Shown here piece after piece: positions 34,629 to 47,200 of a stretch of 64,000 bases of DNA (position 1 is the stretch's first letter; each line of letters opens with the position of its first letter). Made by a program: the position numbers and the translations under genes. The notes under the pieces were generated by a model. It was not told where the DNA came from. It saw only the letters and a list, made by a program, of their open reading frames with translations, and did not search any database. This DNA is from Amyelois transitella (taxonomy: Eukaryota; Arthropoda; Insecta; Lepidoptera; Pyralidae), in the NCBI RefSeq assembly GCF_032362555.1, contig NC_083525.1, forward strand, positions 5,379,501-5,443,500, in the 5' to 3' direction.

Positions 34629-37488
34629 ATGGCTTTAATTCGGCGTTGTGCGCCTTTATTTATAAAATCTTTGAAATATGTGCCTTCAGCTACGCAAGGT
34701 AAGTTACAATTGCAACAATATTCTTAAATTAAAAATTTCAAAACAAAATTAAGGTTATGTTTCTATTATTTCAGCCCAAAAAATCCACAGATATGTAGCT
34801 CCAACATTGATTGAGTTGAAATTGAGAGAGAAAAAGCTCGGAGGTAAAAAAGAAAATCCAAGAAACACATTTTTGGAATGGAACTTAGAGGCAGAGTTGT
34901 TTGCTTTCGGAAAGCGTTTAAACGAAGAATTCGACTCTGATCTTTTGCTGGAGGCCTTTACGGATCGCTCATATGTTATCAAGGAGGAAATGAAACAGAA
35001 GGAACTCGATTTCGATTTAAAAATGAAGGATAACAGACAATTGGCAGAGGAAGGTAAACTTATTATTACATTTCATATTCTTAGTTTGGCAATGGTTTTA
35101 TATTTAAATCAATAAGAATTAAAACTTTTTTTCCAACACTTACCATAAAAGGAAAAGATAAATATTGTTGTTTTGGCTGTACATTGTTTGTGAGTCAGTC
35201 ATTTGGTTATACCAGAAATGAATGTACTGATTGCTGTTTTCAGGTGAAAAGTTCATAAGTGAATACATTCAATTGTACCTAGAAGCTGTGTTGCCCAAAT
35301 TTCCAATGGAGGGGGTCACACAGATCCGGAGACATCTCACCAGTGAAGACACATTGGCACATGTGAGCTTACATCTAGGCACAAAGGACATTATTCTTGC
35401 TGCGGTAAATAAAATACTCTTCTTGAATAAAGTTGATTGATGTGATGAATTACACCCAACAAATGGGTAATAGTGTAAGAAATAAAATTAATAAATAAGC
35501 ACTTGTTCCAGCATGGTACAAAACATGTTATTAGATTGTAATAAAACAGCATTGATTGTATTTGCCTGTCTCAATTAAAGAATACATACATACATAAACT
35601 CACGCCTCTTTCCCGGAGGGGTAGGCAGAGACTACCTCTAATAATTAAGGACGTCCTGGTGAAGGGTCAGGTCAAAAGTGCCCGAAACCGCCGAGCTTGC
35701 ATGAAGAGAGTTATGAATGTGGATGAAGCAAAGGAAGTATGCAGGGATCGTGGCAAGTGGAAAGAGGTAGTCTCAATTAAAGAAATAAGTTTAATATACA
35801 TATATGCTCTTTAGCATGGTGCCCATTAAAACAATATTTTTTTCAGTGTAATAATGGATACCAACTCAGTATTTTCTTCATATTTAATGTTGGATATTAG
35901 ATTTTAAAAATAATTTTTATTTCAGGAATATCCATTAGACAATTACATACTCTCGAATGCATTCAAGGCAATAGTGGGTGCATTGTTAAAGTCATCAGGT
36001 GAAGAGAGAGCAGCACATTTTGTGCGAGACTTCGTTATTACACAGCTACAAGGTAGGCAATATTAATAAACACTGTCTTCTCTGTTTCAATCTCCTATAC
36101 ATTTACATAATTTCAGTTCAGGTGGTCCTGTTTCCAAATCATTGATAAAAAAAAACATACTTTTCTTTCATACACAAATCAAATCTTTAAACCTTTGAGG
36201 AAGACAGAGCCAATAGTCCCAAGACAGAAAGGCCACATTAAGTTTGAGAAGTAATGATTGCATTTAGATTCAGATGTAATAAATAAAAGCCACATCTATA
36301 TCAACTACTTTTGTAATGGAAGCATGTTTTGTGTACCTAATGTATGTATTGAACAGTTTTATTATACAGGGTGACTTTTAATTCAACTGCATAAATTTAA
36401 CTGTTAAGTGTACTCATCTAAAGGATATTTAAAAACGTTAAAAGAAAAATATCGGTTCATATTTCAGAAAGTACGAATAATAAATAAATGTATCAAAATC
36501 CACAATCCTAAATACGTCATATCACCCCGGCAGGCGGAAAAGCGACGCGTAAGATTCAGAGGTCAACGACGCAATTCATTCAGCTGAGTGACTCGACAAC
36601 TCTGTACTTTACTTGATCTTGATACTTGAAAAATAATTTATTTTTCAGACATTTATTTACATGTTTAATTTAAATTTCTTTTTGTAGTATTGGTCTTTAA
36701 TAAAGCGTGTGACGTAGTTTTATTAAATGTGAAAATGATGACGTTTAATTTAAATAAAAATAGGCTCAAACGGCTCAGAAGCATGGGTATAGTCTATGTT
36801 TAAAAGGATGCAGTTGTTTTAAATGCACCCTGTATATAAATAATAAAAAAATCTGTTTTTTGAAGGTAAAGATGTGAATGAATACTGGCATATCGAAGAC
36901 CCATGGTCCATGCTTTGTGATATCCTGGCCAAGGATGGTGCTACTCCAGAGCCAAGGTTGATTGGTGAGGCCGGGAAGGGTACCCTTTTGGCCTGCTATA
37001 GGGTGGGGCTTTATGTAGACAAGAAAATTATTTCGTCTGGTAAGTGTTGATGATTTTGTTATATGAGCATTCACTCACTTTCCTCTTGGAAAGTGAAGTG
37101 AATGAAGTTATTACTTTAGTGAATGAAGTTATTACTTCAAACATCTGTATGTAGATAAATAGATAAAAATTAAAGAGCCAGGTCATCAAAAAGTATTACT
37201 TTTTATCAGAGCATGACCAAACAAACATCAAACCCAAGACTACATAGACTAACGTTGCTACTACCGCAACAAAATTCGCCACACACTATTTATTATCATC
37301 GCCTTTATGGAACAACTCTTGCCATTTCAGGTTTTGGCGAAACTGTACCAACAGCAAAGGAGATGGCAGCTAGGGATGCCTTGAAGAAGATCTTTGGCAC
37401 CGAGGATCACATGAAACCCATCAACTTTCAGCTAAACGGCATGCCTAAGCCGCAGTCTCAGACACGTTACCAAATATCGGCTAGTTAA
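34629..37488 (+). CDS. mRpL44: Mitochondrial large-subunit ribosomal protein L44
   Basis: Exons 34629-34698, 34775-35053, 35244-35404, 35926-36052, 36866-37039 and 37331-37488 join into 323 codons (322 residues). The start MALIRRCAPLFIKSLKYVPS is a basic, amphipathic mitochondrial presequence. Residues of about 60-215 form the RNase III-like fold (FLEWNLEAELFAFGKRLNEE, DLLLEAFTDRSYV, then DNYILSNAFKAIVGALL). The last third is a double-stranded-RNA-binding-like domain (GETVPTAKEMAARDALKKIF). L44 is a structural protein of the mitochondrial large ribosomal subunit and is not thought to cleave RNA. Introns carry an R2 pair and a small DNA transposon. Confidence 0.95.
35581..35775. repeat. R2 repeat with inverted tail
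   Basis: An R2 tail in minus orientation (CACGCCTCTTTCCCGGAGGG, 35581-35638) directly abuts an R2 body in plus orientation (GACGTCCTGGTGAAGGGTCA through GCAAGTGGAAAGAGGTAGTC). The plus copy stops where its own tail should begin. It lies in intron 3 of mRpL44. Confidence 0.75.
36165..36260 (-). repeat. R1 fragment, degenerate
   Basis: GAGGAAGACAGAGCCAATAG and AAAGGCCACATTAAG match the reverse of the R1 tail. It lies in intron 4 of mRpL44. Confidence 0.4.
36363..36836. mobile_element. MITE-like DNA transposon, TA-flanked
   Basis: Imperfect terminal inverted repeats of about 30 bp start TACAGGGTG (36365-36373) and CACCCTGTA (36826-36834), both including AACTGCAT further in. TA dinucleotides sit at the ends, as with Tc1/mariner-type insertions. 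There is no transposase ORF. Its right end lies about 30 bp before exon 5 of mRpL44. Confidence 0.6.
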
Positions 37489-37689
37489 AATAGTTTTAGG
37501 ATAGTGTAGAATAAGTTAATTAAAATAGTGCAATTTTTAATCTTGTATTATTTACAAAGTAAGGAAATAATGAATACATTATGAATTTTTTGAGTTTGAC
37601 AATTTATGATGATATACCTACAAGTTTTTTCCTAGGTTACACAGCAGTTTCACAGTCAAACTTTCGTATTTACACACGCGTTAATCTAC

Positions 37690-37885
37690 ACTAATATTAT
37701 AAAGAGGAAAACTTTGTTTGTTTGGTTGTAATGAATAGGCTCAAAAACTACTGGACCGATTTTAAAAATTCTTACACCATTCGAAAGATGCATTATCCAC
37801 GTGTAACATAGACTATATTTTATTTTGGAAAAAAATAGGGTTAAAAAAAAAAAATTGGCAAAACAGTGTTTGCCGGGTCAGCTAG
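37690..37885 (+). mobile_element. Non-autonomous Helitron, second family
   Basis: It starts ACTAATATTATAAAGAGGAA, has TTTGTTTGTTTGGTTG and AACTACTGGACCGATTTT, and ends TTTGCCGGGTCAGCTAG plus T. Confidence 0.7.
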
Positions 37886-38094
37886 TCGAAAATACTCGTT
37901 ACCTCCCGTTCCTGCGGCAATTTACAAAAAGCCCTTTTTAGTGGAAGTCTCCTAATTATCAACCTTCTTGCCTAATTTTATCTTTTTGGCTAAGTAGATT
38001 TAGTGACCAGTAAGTTAGTGTTTTTCACTTTTATAATATATGGATTATCCAATATAAAAGCGAAAAACGAACGAAAGACCTAGACGAACATATC

Positions 38095-38278
38095 TTGATC
38101 AAATTAAGGACGTCCTGGTGAAGGGTCAGGTCAAAAGTGCCCGACACCGCCGAGCTTGCATGAAGAGAGTAATGAATGTGGATGAAGCAAAGGAAGTATG
38201 CAGGGATCGTGGCAAGTGGAAAGAGGTAGTTTCTGCCTACCCCTCCGGGAAAGAGGCGTGAGTTTATGTATGTATGTA
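38095..38278 (+). repeat. R2 repeat, full-length reference copy
   Basis: It starts at AATTAAGGACGTCCTGGTGA, continues through GCCGAGCTTGCATGAAGAGA and GAAGTATGCAGGGATCGTGG, and ends in CTACCCCTCCGGGAAAGAGG followed by a TATGTATGTATG run. It has an open frame with VCRDRGKWKEVVSAYPSG, like the last residues of a LINE reverse transcriptase polyprotein. Confidence 0.85.
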
Positions 38279-38679
38279 CGAACGAAAATTATGAACCAGC
38301 ATAAATAAAAGAAAGCATGCATATAAATTTCATTTTATTTACTACTTATAATTAAAATTTCAACTGTTTCTAGCTACATGGTAAAAACTTATTTCATCAA
38401 ATGATTAACAATATTCAATAATCAGAAATATATGTATAATAGTAACAAATTGGCGATTTGTAACATATCTTATTTATAATTCAATAAAATTTCAATTTAC
38501 AAAACATTAAGAGACAGGTTTAAAATCGCGATAGGTTTCGTATACTTGACCATGTAGGGCCCAGCCCCTTTATTATAGGTATATCAAACTCGAAATTACC
38601 GATAACCAAAGAGAGTAGATAAGATATATGCCTTGTCAACTTCATGATAGACCCCTCGTAGGTCCAATACTACATTCAT

Positions 38680-38790
38680 ATAATCAAGTCTCCATCCCTC
38701 ACGGGGTAGGCAGACCCAACAGTCTTGCAAATACTGAAAGGCCATGTTCAGCTGCTTGGCTTAATGATTGAATTGAGATTCAAATAAACT
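38680..38790 (-). repeat. R1 fragment (3-prime half)
   Basis: It contains the reverse of the R1 tail (CCCTCACGGGGTAGGCAGAC) and the AACAGTCTTGCAAATACTG and TTCAGCTGCTTGGCTTAATG blocks. Confidence 0.65.
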
Positions 38791-39353
38791 TGTCTAATGC
38801 TATAGGTATGTATGCAATTATTTTATTTACAAAATTTTACATTGAGCAATTTTAGGTACTTTGCCAAAATTATTGATCGTAAGACATGCATATATAATTC
38901 CGAATAGAATGCTCATATTATTCTTTATACAAATTACACATGCATATATAATTCAGTACTACAGGCAGATTTATAGAGCACATTTGGCCTTTATTAACAA
39001 CCAAATAACGTTAAAATTGCTGATGGCAACTGACACATACAGACTAAAGTTATAAATCTCTTGAAATTATTTGAATTTAAAACCAAACATCTGTTGCCGA
39101 AAGTATCTACTCTTATCAATGTTAAAACTAACACTTCTAAAAGCCAAGAACATTTTTTTTCTCCTTTTATATAAATTTTAAAGATTTTTTGCGATCAAAA
39201 AGACAAGAGAAAGAGAGTACCTATATATAAAACATTTAATGGCTTCTGAAAGTTATTGAATAGCCCCACAAGTAATCAAAGGAAATAAGGCCAAATATGC
39301 TCCACTTGACCTTATTCTAGCTACAACTAGCTATACTGCTTCAATCAAGTTAA

Positions 39354-42300
39354 TCACCCAGGAGCCGAGTCCATAATGAGATGTCCGTTCTTGTCCTTGA
39401 CGCGAACTCTTCCCGAAGCGTACCGCGTCTCAGACGTGCCATCGTTGTACACCAGTTTCACAGTGCCGTCGGGGAATTCACGGCGCTGTCAGGGAGGAAA
39501 GATAAAATTTAAGTTCTTGGATAAAGATATAGGATATAAGGAAATTATATTTTTTATAACATAATCATAGTTTCGCATAATGTTTTCGGGCTTTTAACGT
39601 AAAAGTACTACTACTATACTACTACATATGTATTTTTATGGGTAAAAAAGGTTATTCGTATTGTATACCTTTAGAAGTCACTATATTTTTGTGCGAATTT
39701 TATTTTAAAGTTTCACTTACTCTATACACGACATGTGGTAAAGACGTATGTTCATGATTTACCATGTCCTTAAATATGAAACACGATTTACAAGACAAAC
39801 TGTATAGTTGTACGAGTACTCACTTTATGATCTTTAGCGTGAACCTCGACCTGCCCATTGGGGAACACGATCCTCTGCTGCCCGTCCGCGGCGACCGTGA
39901 GCGCCGCGCCGTCGGGGAAGCGCCACTCCTCGCGCACGTGCTGGTTCTTCGGGTCGAAGTAGCGGACGCTGCCGTTGGGCAGGCGGATCTCGGTTGAACC
40001 GTCCTTGTATCGTTTCTCCACTTGGCCACTGGAAATGGTTAAACTTATAATTTATAAGAAAACTTATAATTGGAACTGGAAAAACTTATAATTTATAAGT
40101 TTATTTTATACTAGCTGTTGCCCGCGAGTTCGATCGCAGTGAAATTTTACTGACAATATAAATACATAAAAATCTGACCACCTGTATCGGCCCTTAGAGG
40201 GGTAGGAGAAATTTTTGTTTACTGTTTTTAAGTTTTTACCGCATTCGACTATATTTCGTTACGGAGACATGTATGAGTAGAACTTTGTGTTCAGTATTAG
40301 GAGTTAATTTTCAAATATGAGCCCGCGTGAACAAAATAACCCCGTTAATATCCGTTCCCCCGGAAATTTACCGAAATATTTTCTTAGTGCGACCCAAAAC
40401 CACATAAGTAACACAGCAAATTTCACATTAAAGTAGAATGAACAGTTTGAGGTCTCTTTTACATACATATATTATTAAAAGCTACTTACTCTGGAAATTC
40501 TAGGACCTCTAAGCCATCAGGATGAGTAGTATGGTAGGTTTTAGATTCTGCATAATAATATTTAATTCTCCCCTCATTGTAGAAGTTCTCTTTGATGTCT
40601 CCATTGTAATAAACAAACTTGCTGTACAATCCGTCTGCAGATATATATTTCACATTTCCATTGGGAAAACGGAATTCTTTTGAACCATCAGGTTTCACAG
40701 TTTCAGTTGGTTTTAAATTGGTTTTCGATAAGCTGGTTTTGCTTGTTGTAGGTTCAGGACTAACAACTGACAATCTGTCTCTATATTGAGCTTTATTTAC
40801 AACAGTTGAAGGTCTAAAGCTATTTGATGTGAAATTTCCACTTGAGTATGGTGATTTGGATCTAGAAGAATGACCAGAATTGTTGGACAAATGTTCCATA
40901 GAGCTGTGTAAATCATTATTTGATGATATTCGGCTATTAGTCGTTTTATGACTTAGAATAGATATAGGAGATTTGGACCTAGATGAATTAGATCTACTGG
41001 AGATTGTATTTAAATTGCTAGGTTTGTTTGGATGTAAAACTGGTGACTTTGAGTCCCTACTACTTTCAGATTTACGTAAAAAGAATTGATCTGAGGCATG
41101 AACATTATTCTCCAGGCTGTTCCTTTCACTATTTGTAACATTTGATTTATTACTCCTGGGAGATATGGATTGAAACCGCTCTGTGTACAATTTTTCCAAA
41201 TTATTTTCATGTTCACTATCACTTACATCTTTGTCTTGAATGGAGTCTGATATATCCAAATTATCTTCTTCGCATTCCGTATCTTCATTATCTGATGGAT
41301 AAGTATAATTTGTGTATGGCTCTACATTTGGAGATTTATTTTTCTCCATGTGACTAACAGCATCCCTCTGGCTAAAATATTTGGCATAACGTGAGGTAAC
41401 ATTCAAATTGGGCACACTTTTTGCTCTAGGCCTTATATTAGTTTTAGTTGAGTTAGCAGCTCTTCTACTTCTACTTTGCCTCTCTATTTCAAAAGCTTTG
41501 TACTTAACATTGTTATCCATATTAATTTCTGATTGTGTATCTTTTGCTGTCATGTGAGTTAACTTCTTATTGATCTCCTCTAAGTACTTAATGTTAGTCA
41601 ATCTTCTGGTTACTTCATTACTGTGTTGTATTCTTCTATTTTCTTTCTTAAGTTTTTCAACTTCTGCTTGCAAATCTTTCTTTTCTTTTTCAATAATTTT
41701 TAATTGATTTCTTAGTCTAGCTATGGTAGATGTTGACTTTGCATCTTTTAATCTTATTTCATCTTTGAGATCACTGATCTCTTTTTTTAAATTAACAACT
41801 TCATCCTTGTCTTTCTTGTTTAGCCGGCCTCTCATTTCTCTCACATACCTTTCATACATTTGTTTTTGTTTGGTCATTTTCTCTTTTTCCTCTGCTAAAT
41901 AATATTCAGAAAGTATTTTCTCCTCATTAAACTTTTGTTCATATCCTGCTTTTTCTTCATAAAACTTTTGTCTCTCTAAATCAAATTCCTCACGCATTTT
42001 ACTTAAATTCGCATTTTCTTTTCTAAATGTTTCTATTTCATCTTCAAGCTCATGGAGTCTGTCTTTTAAGAGTTCGCTAGTGGAAATTAATTTTGCATTC
42101 ATTTCTGCCATGTTAGCCTTTATGACATCAGTTTCTGTGACATTGTCATTTTGATCACAATCAACCTTATTTTTTGAATTTACTTCCTGTTCTTTTTGGG
42201 CTTTGTTTCTTTGACCTTTATTTTGCTGCAAATGTTTTTTATTATCAGCTTGTTCTACAGTTTTACAGGAACAGCAACTGGAGACTGAGGAACAGGTATC

Positions 42301-43752
42301 ACTGCAACAATCTGTGTATTCACTGTTACATGTTTCAATGTCAAAGTGCGTGCTCTTCTTTTCTTTGTTTAGATCAGGGTAGATGTGCATGAGTGCTGGA
42401 TTATTAGCTAAACACCTCTGTAACACTAAAGGTGTGCTTTCCCCAGAACATTCTAAATTACTTTTTCTCAAAAACCTATTGAAAAATGAATTTTCCATAT
42501 TGAAACTTTCATGTGTCACTTTAGTTTCAAGCAAGTCAAACATTTTCTGCTCTGCTGTTTCCCGTTCTTGCCTAGCCTGACAAATGTTCTCATCACAACT
42601 CATGTCCGATACAGTACTTTTAGCTGGGGAGGCAAAATTTTTATAATAATCACTTTGTTTTAGTTGTGTTAGAAAATCATTTTGTTCTTTACTTAATATT
42701 GCTGCCCAGGTTTTTGCTTTATTCTGCATCATTGGGTGCTTCTCTTTAGGCCACTGCAGTAAGTTGTGTTGCTTTACTTGTGATTCACAGTTTTTTAAAT
42801 GTTTTATCTCTGGGGAAACTTTTTTTTTGTCATGTCCTATTGTTTTTGTAGGTAATACAGGTTCACTACACTTTAATTCTTTTGGAACAGTTTCTTTTGT
42901 CCCATTTTCAGTTACGGTTATTTCTTTTGGTGCACTTTTAGTAACAGTTATTTTAGGTAATTTATCTTTTTTCTCAGACATTATTATTTCAACAGGTACA
43001 TCTTCTTTCATTTTTGTATTATTTTTTCGTGGTGTTGTATTGAGACTTTTACTATGATGAAGATTTAAATATCTTTGTTTCCACGGTAAAGTCTTTGTGT
43101 TCTGTATAATAAGGTCTTTCTTGCTTAATCCAAATCGAGCTAATCCTTCACCTCTTTTTAAATATGGCTTTTTAGAAACTGGTAATGCATCATTTCGAAG
43201 GCTTTGTGGTTTCGGAACTTGTTTTTCCTTTTGTAACTTTTCTAAAACTAAAGATTCAAAATCTTTCTTTGGGGAAAGTATGGGCATGTCATCCAGAGAT
43301 ATTTGTTTTTGGGCTATTGATTTGGTATCAGAAACATTTTTTTGGACTTGAATTGATTGTGATCTATTAGAAGCTAATTCACTTCTTCCGGAATTGGGAG
43401 AATTCATGACGAATTCAGATTCTTGAGAGAGATTCAGCACAGAAACCCCTTCAACTAAATCTTGTTCTTTTACCTTTGAAGACAAATTACTTGTGTTAAG
43501 ACGAGGACTTACTTCATTGCTATCTTGAGGAGACTGAAGTAAACTTCGGAATGTACTGTAACTGATACTGTTTGTAAAATGGCTAATAATTTCAGTGATA
43601 CTGGAGGAATTCTCCGAAACATCTTGGTATTCCAAGCGCTGTTTGTGTAATTTACCGCGCTGCAATAGTTGTAATCGCCGTAAGGCTTGTAAACGTTCCA
43701 ATATCTGTGAAGGTGATAATGTAACATCACTATCAGAATATGATTCGTCCAT
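39354..43752 (-). CDS. Sas-4: Centriole assembly protein Sas-4 (CENPJ/CPAP orthologue)
   Basis: Exons 43752-40490, 40028-39824 and 39485-39354 join into 1199 residues, larger than fly Sas-4 (about 900). It builds the centriole microtubule wall and tethers pericentriolar material. Seen in order: the conserved tubulin-binding (PN2-3 type) motif [16 protein letters not shown] at 194-209; a cysteine cluster at 481-496 (CCSDTC and SSCCSCK); a long charged coiled coil at about 545-735; Ser/Asn-rich linkers with RSKSP repeats at about 930-1000; and the C-terminal TCP10/G-box beta-sheet domain from about 1016 to the end, with regular PDGS, FPNG and FPDG repeats. Most of the protein is in one exon; the two introns fall inside the G-box. 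The start follows from the first Met of a 3.3-kb open exon and the acidic leader. It is divergent from nardilysin. Confidence 0.95.
40111..40440 (-). mobile_element. Non-autonomous Helitron (3-prime end)
   Basis: On minus the end reads GCGGGCAACAGCTAG then T. The 5-prime limit is unclear. It lies in the first intron of Sas-4, in the sense direction. Confidence 0.55.
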
Positions 43753-44202
43753 AATGATAAATGTGATAAGTTTTAATTGACTAAAAATTTATAAATCCAC
43801 AATAGTAACCCACAAAAACTTTACAAGTTAGCATCACAGAACTTTTAAAAATGACAATATATGTAACGTTGATTTGTTTGCATTTTTGATAGTGACAATG
43901 ACAAAGACACTAGTGACAGTGAAAACGCTAACACTTGACAGATAGTCACTGTGCCCAACATTAAAAAAATAAATATAAATCTATATCTACTTATTTGGTA
44001 TTTGCCAAGCAAATTCCGTAGACAAAATGGAAGCCAAATAAGTACAAATTCAGTTTATGATGTTATTTTATTAAATAAACTAAATTTATTAACATAAAGA
44101 TAATAAAATAAAAATCGAAATCGTTTACATATCGTAATAGTAGTTTTTAATTTCAGTACAAATTTATTATGATTAGTTGGAACCCCAAACATGCGTACAT
44201 AA
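43753..44202. promoter_or_regulatory. Putative bidirectional promoter, Sas-4 and nardilysin
   Basis: About 450-520 bp separate the divergent start codons of two broadly expressed genes. The stretch near 43880-43945 has repeated TGACA/TGACAGT words, several as spaced pairs. I see no TATA box I trust. Confidence 0.4.
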
Positions 44203-44274
44203 ATGTCAAAATTTTTGTTCGTGTTTATTCAAAAAACACCTGGCTTTCTGCAGACGAAACACATTTGCACCAAA

Positions 44275-47200
44275 ATGTCTAAAAGAAATGTATTTCACAA
44301 AACACCAAAATTCAAACCAGATATGAGGAATTCAACTGGCCGTTGCCGTTTAGCGCAGGAAGTGCAGTCAATGTTTAAGAAGGAGAAAGTTGAAGTTCTG
44401 CCTGCTCCCATCAAGTCTGAGGCTGATAATAAATTATACAAGTAAGCAAATTGACTATTAGTATGTCTGTGACCTATTATATATTAAATTTTATTATTAT
44501 ACACTCATCAATAAAATCCTTGACGCTGTAATGTCATGATGTGATTAGCTATGTGCTTTGGAAATGATTTTTATAAACTATCTCTGTAATAATAATGGTG
44601 GAACACTTGCCCCTGAACGTAGTTGCGAAGTCATCAACTAAAGTCATCAAAAAATAAAATATGAGAAAATAATCTAAAAGTAATAAGTTACAACTAGTAG
44701 GGTGGAATACTAATTTCCTACTTTCTAATTGTAAATTATTACTTTTGGAATAAATTCCAATTAGATTCAATTTACTGGAAATTTAATTATATTTCATTTT
44801 ATATCAACTATTTAGCCCAGTTTTTACATTTGATAAAAAAGATTTGGTCTTATTTTTGTTCAAGAAAAAAAAATAATAATTATAATATTGGTTTAAATCT
44901 TAATAGTTATGATAAGTTGTCTGTAAAAATTTACAAACTGACCTTTGGTTTTGAAGCATTAAATACCTGATAATTCCACTGGAATTACTGAGGTGTATGA
45001 ATGATGAGAGGCAAATAACTTAACTAAATTTATCAGTTTTCATATCAAATTAAACTACAATTACAAGTGTTTACTAATATTGGCCATTCTTAATTTGGAT
45101 TGTTTTGTTTAGAACCATTCGTCTGGAAAATGGCCTGACTGCATTATTGATATCAGACCCCAGTCGGCCCCCTGTGACAGATGGGCTTAGTTCCAGCGAG
45201 GAAGAGTCCAGTGGCTCTGATGAAACCACAGGCACTGAAAGTGATGGAGAACACTCAACTCACTCTGCCACCAGCGACCATCATGGTACTAAACACAGGA
45301 CAGAATTTGATGAGGAGAAGCTGGTGAGTATTAGGAGAAACTAGTGTTTTTTTTAAATTCTTTTTTTTTTTCTATACAATTTTTTAAAGGGTTGGTGATG
45401 ACCTGAATGATTAAATATTTATATTTTTAACAAATTTGTTTGTTTCTATTTTACTATACTATGTTAGTATTTAAATTTGTAAATAATGGTAACCTAAATT
45501 TAAAATAAAGCCAACATTACAATAATAATAAAATTATGATCTATTTTTCATATTGTTATTTTTTCATATTTAATCATGCAGATGTCTACCACAGTGAAAA
45601 TAAAAATAAGTACTTTCTAATAAATTTGATATATAGACATGACTATATGTATGTATGTATGTATTTAATAAATTTGGGCATGACATTCCCTGGGCCATGA
45701 GAATGCTAAACTAATAACATTTCAATCCTGAACATGTAGGAGTAAAAATAATGTCTACTTTTCGTTTGCCAGTACTCCTTAGCTAATTTACATTAACAAT
45801 TTAATTTCTATAATTATCACTAGCACTTGCCCTCGACTTCGTTCACCGTAAAAGTTTACTTACAATCTCAGTATGTATTAGTTGACCCCTAGTGTATTGC
45901 CTCTTAGAAAGGTGAAGGGATATATTATTATGTACCAGTTTTTAAGGTGGACTAAGTCTAAAACATCTGAGAAAATCCGCATTCATGTCGGAGAAATAGC
46001 TTTCGCGAGATGATATCAACAAACAGACAGACAGAAATTCTAAAAATCACATTTTTTACATTTGTTTGTCGTAAATAGATGCCCAATATAATATAATTTT
46101 TTTTAAATCTTTCATGTATAGACATCAGTCAGTTACTATTTTATTATGTATAGATAGATAAAATAACCTTCACCCTAACCTGAAACCTTCAACCATTGTG
46201 TTACAAATTGATTTGAGATTTAGTGACAATAAAATGTACACATAAAAATTGGCTGCTGTTCACAATCGCCTGACCCAACATATACCCATTATGCAATTAG
46301 TCCTAGACATCGACCTTCACAATAGACGTTGTAAGCTTGTTTCATATAACTATAATATATTTCCCAACTAATATTATAAATACGAAAGTAAGTTTGTTTG
46401 TTACTTCTTCACGCGTTAACTACTGAACCAACCTTCATGAAATTTCGCGAGTATACATGTGATTAGGAGTCTGGAGAATGGAATATTTACAATATTAAAT
46501 TCATCCTAGTATAAACTAACTCTAATTGCTGTGGGATTTGCGAAAAATCTGTATTCTTTTGTAGGTGGCGCTAAATTCGCGCGGGCGAATCTGCGGGTAA
46601 AAGTTAGTCTATTATATATTCAAAAATATGTATTTTACATTATGTGTAATACTTTAGGGGCAAAAGTAGCCTAAAGGGCTAAACTTTAGGCTTTAGGCTT
46701 TCAAAAAGTTGATTACAGGTTGCCGGTTTTCTGTGATTTACTTCGCTATCGCTACATGCTCGTAGTAAGCAAAGTCGCTCCTGGCGTCTGTCCCTATGTC
46801 TGTACCTACATATGTATAATATACCCTTATATCTTTAAAATTACACAAGGGATTTCGATTCAGTTTTTTTTAGTGTGAGTGATTGAAGGTGGGTTTATAA
46901 GTATACATGCTAGTCGTGCGAAGCTTATTTATTTACTAAAATCTTGTTGAATATAAGATAAGGAAAAATTAATAAATGTGAACACATTTAAAGTATGTAG
47001 GCACTATCACTACATAGTATAAAACAAAGTCGCTATTTTAGTCTGTTTGTCTGTATGCTTAAATCTTTAAAATTACGCAACGGATTTTGATGCGGTTTTT
47101 TGTAACAGGTAGAGTGATTCAAGAGGAAGGTTTTTATGTATAATTTTTTCCGAATTTTGCACCCGTGCGAAGCCGGGGCGGGTCGCTAGTAATAGTATAT

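Larger units (their letters stand above)
37489..39353. other. Convergent 3-prime flanks of mRpL44 and Sas-4
   Basis: Both genes end toward this stretch. Apart from one Helitron, one R2 and one R1 copy, listed separately, it is AT-rich and shows no coding potential. Confidence 0.5.
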
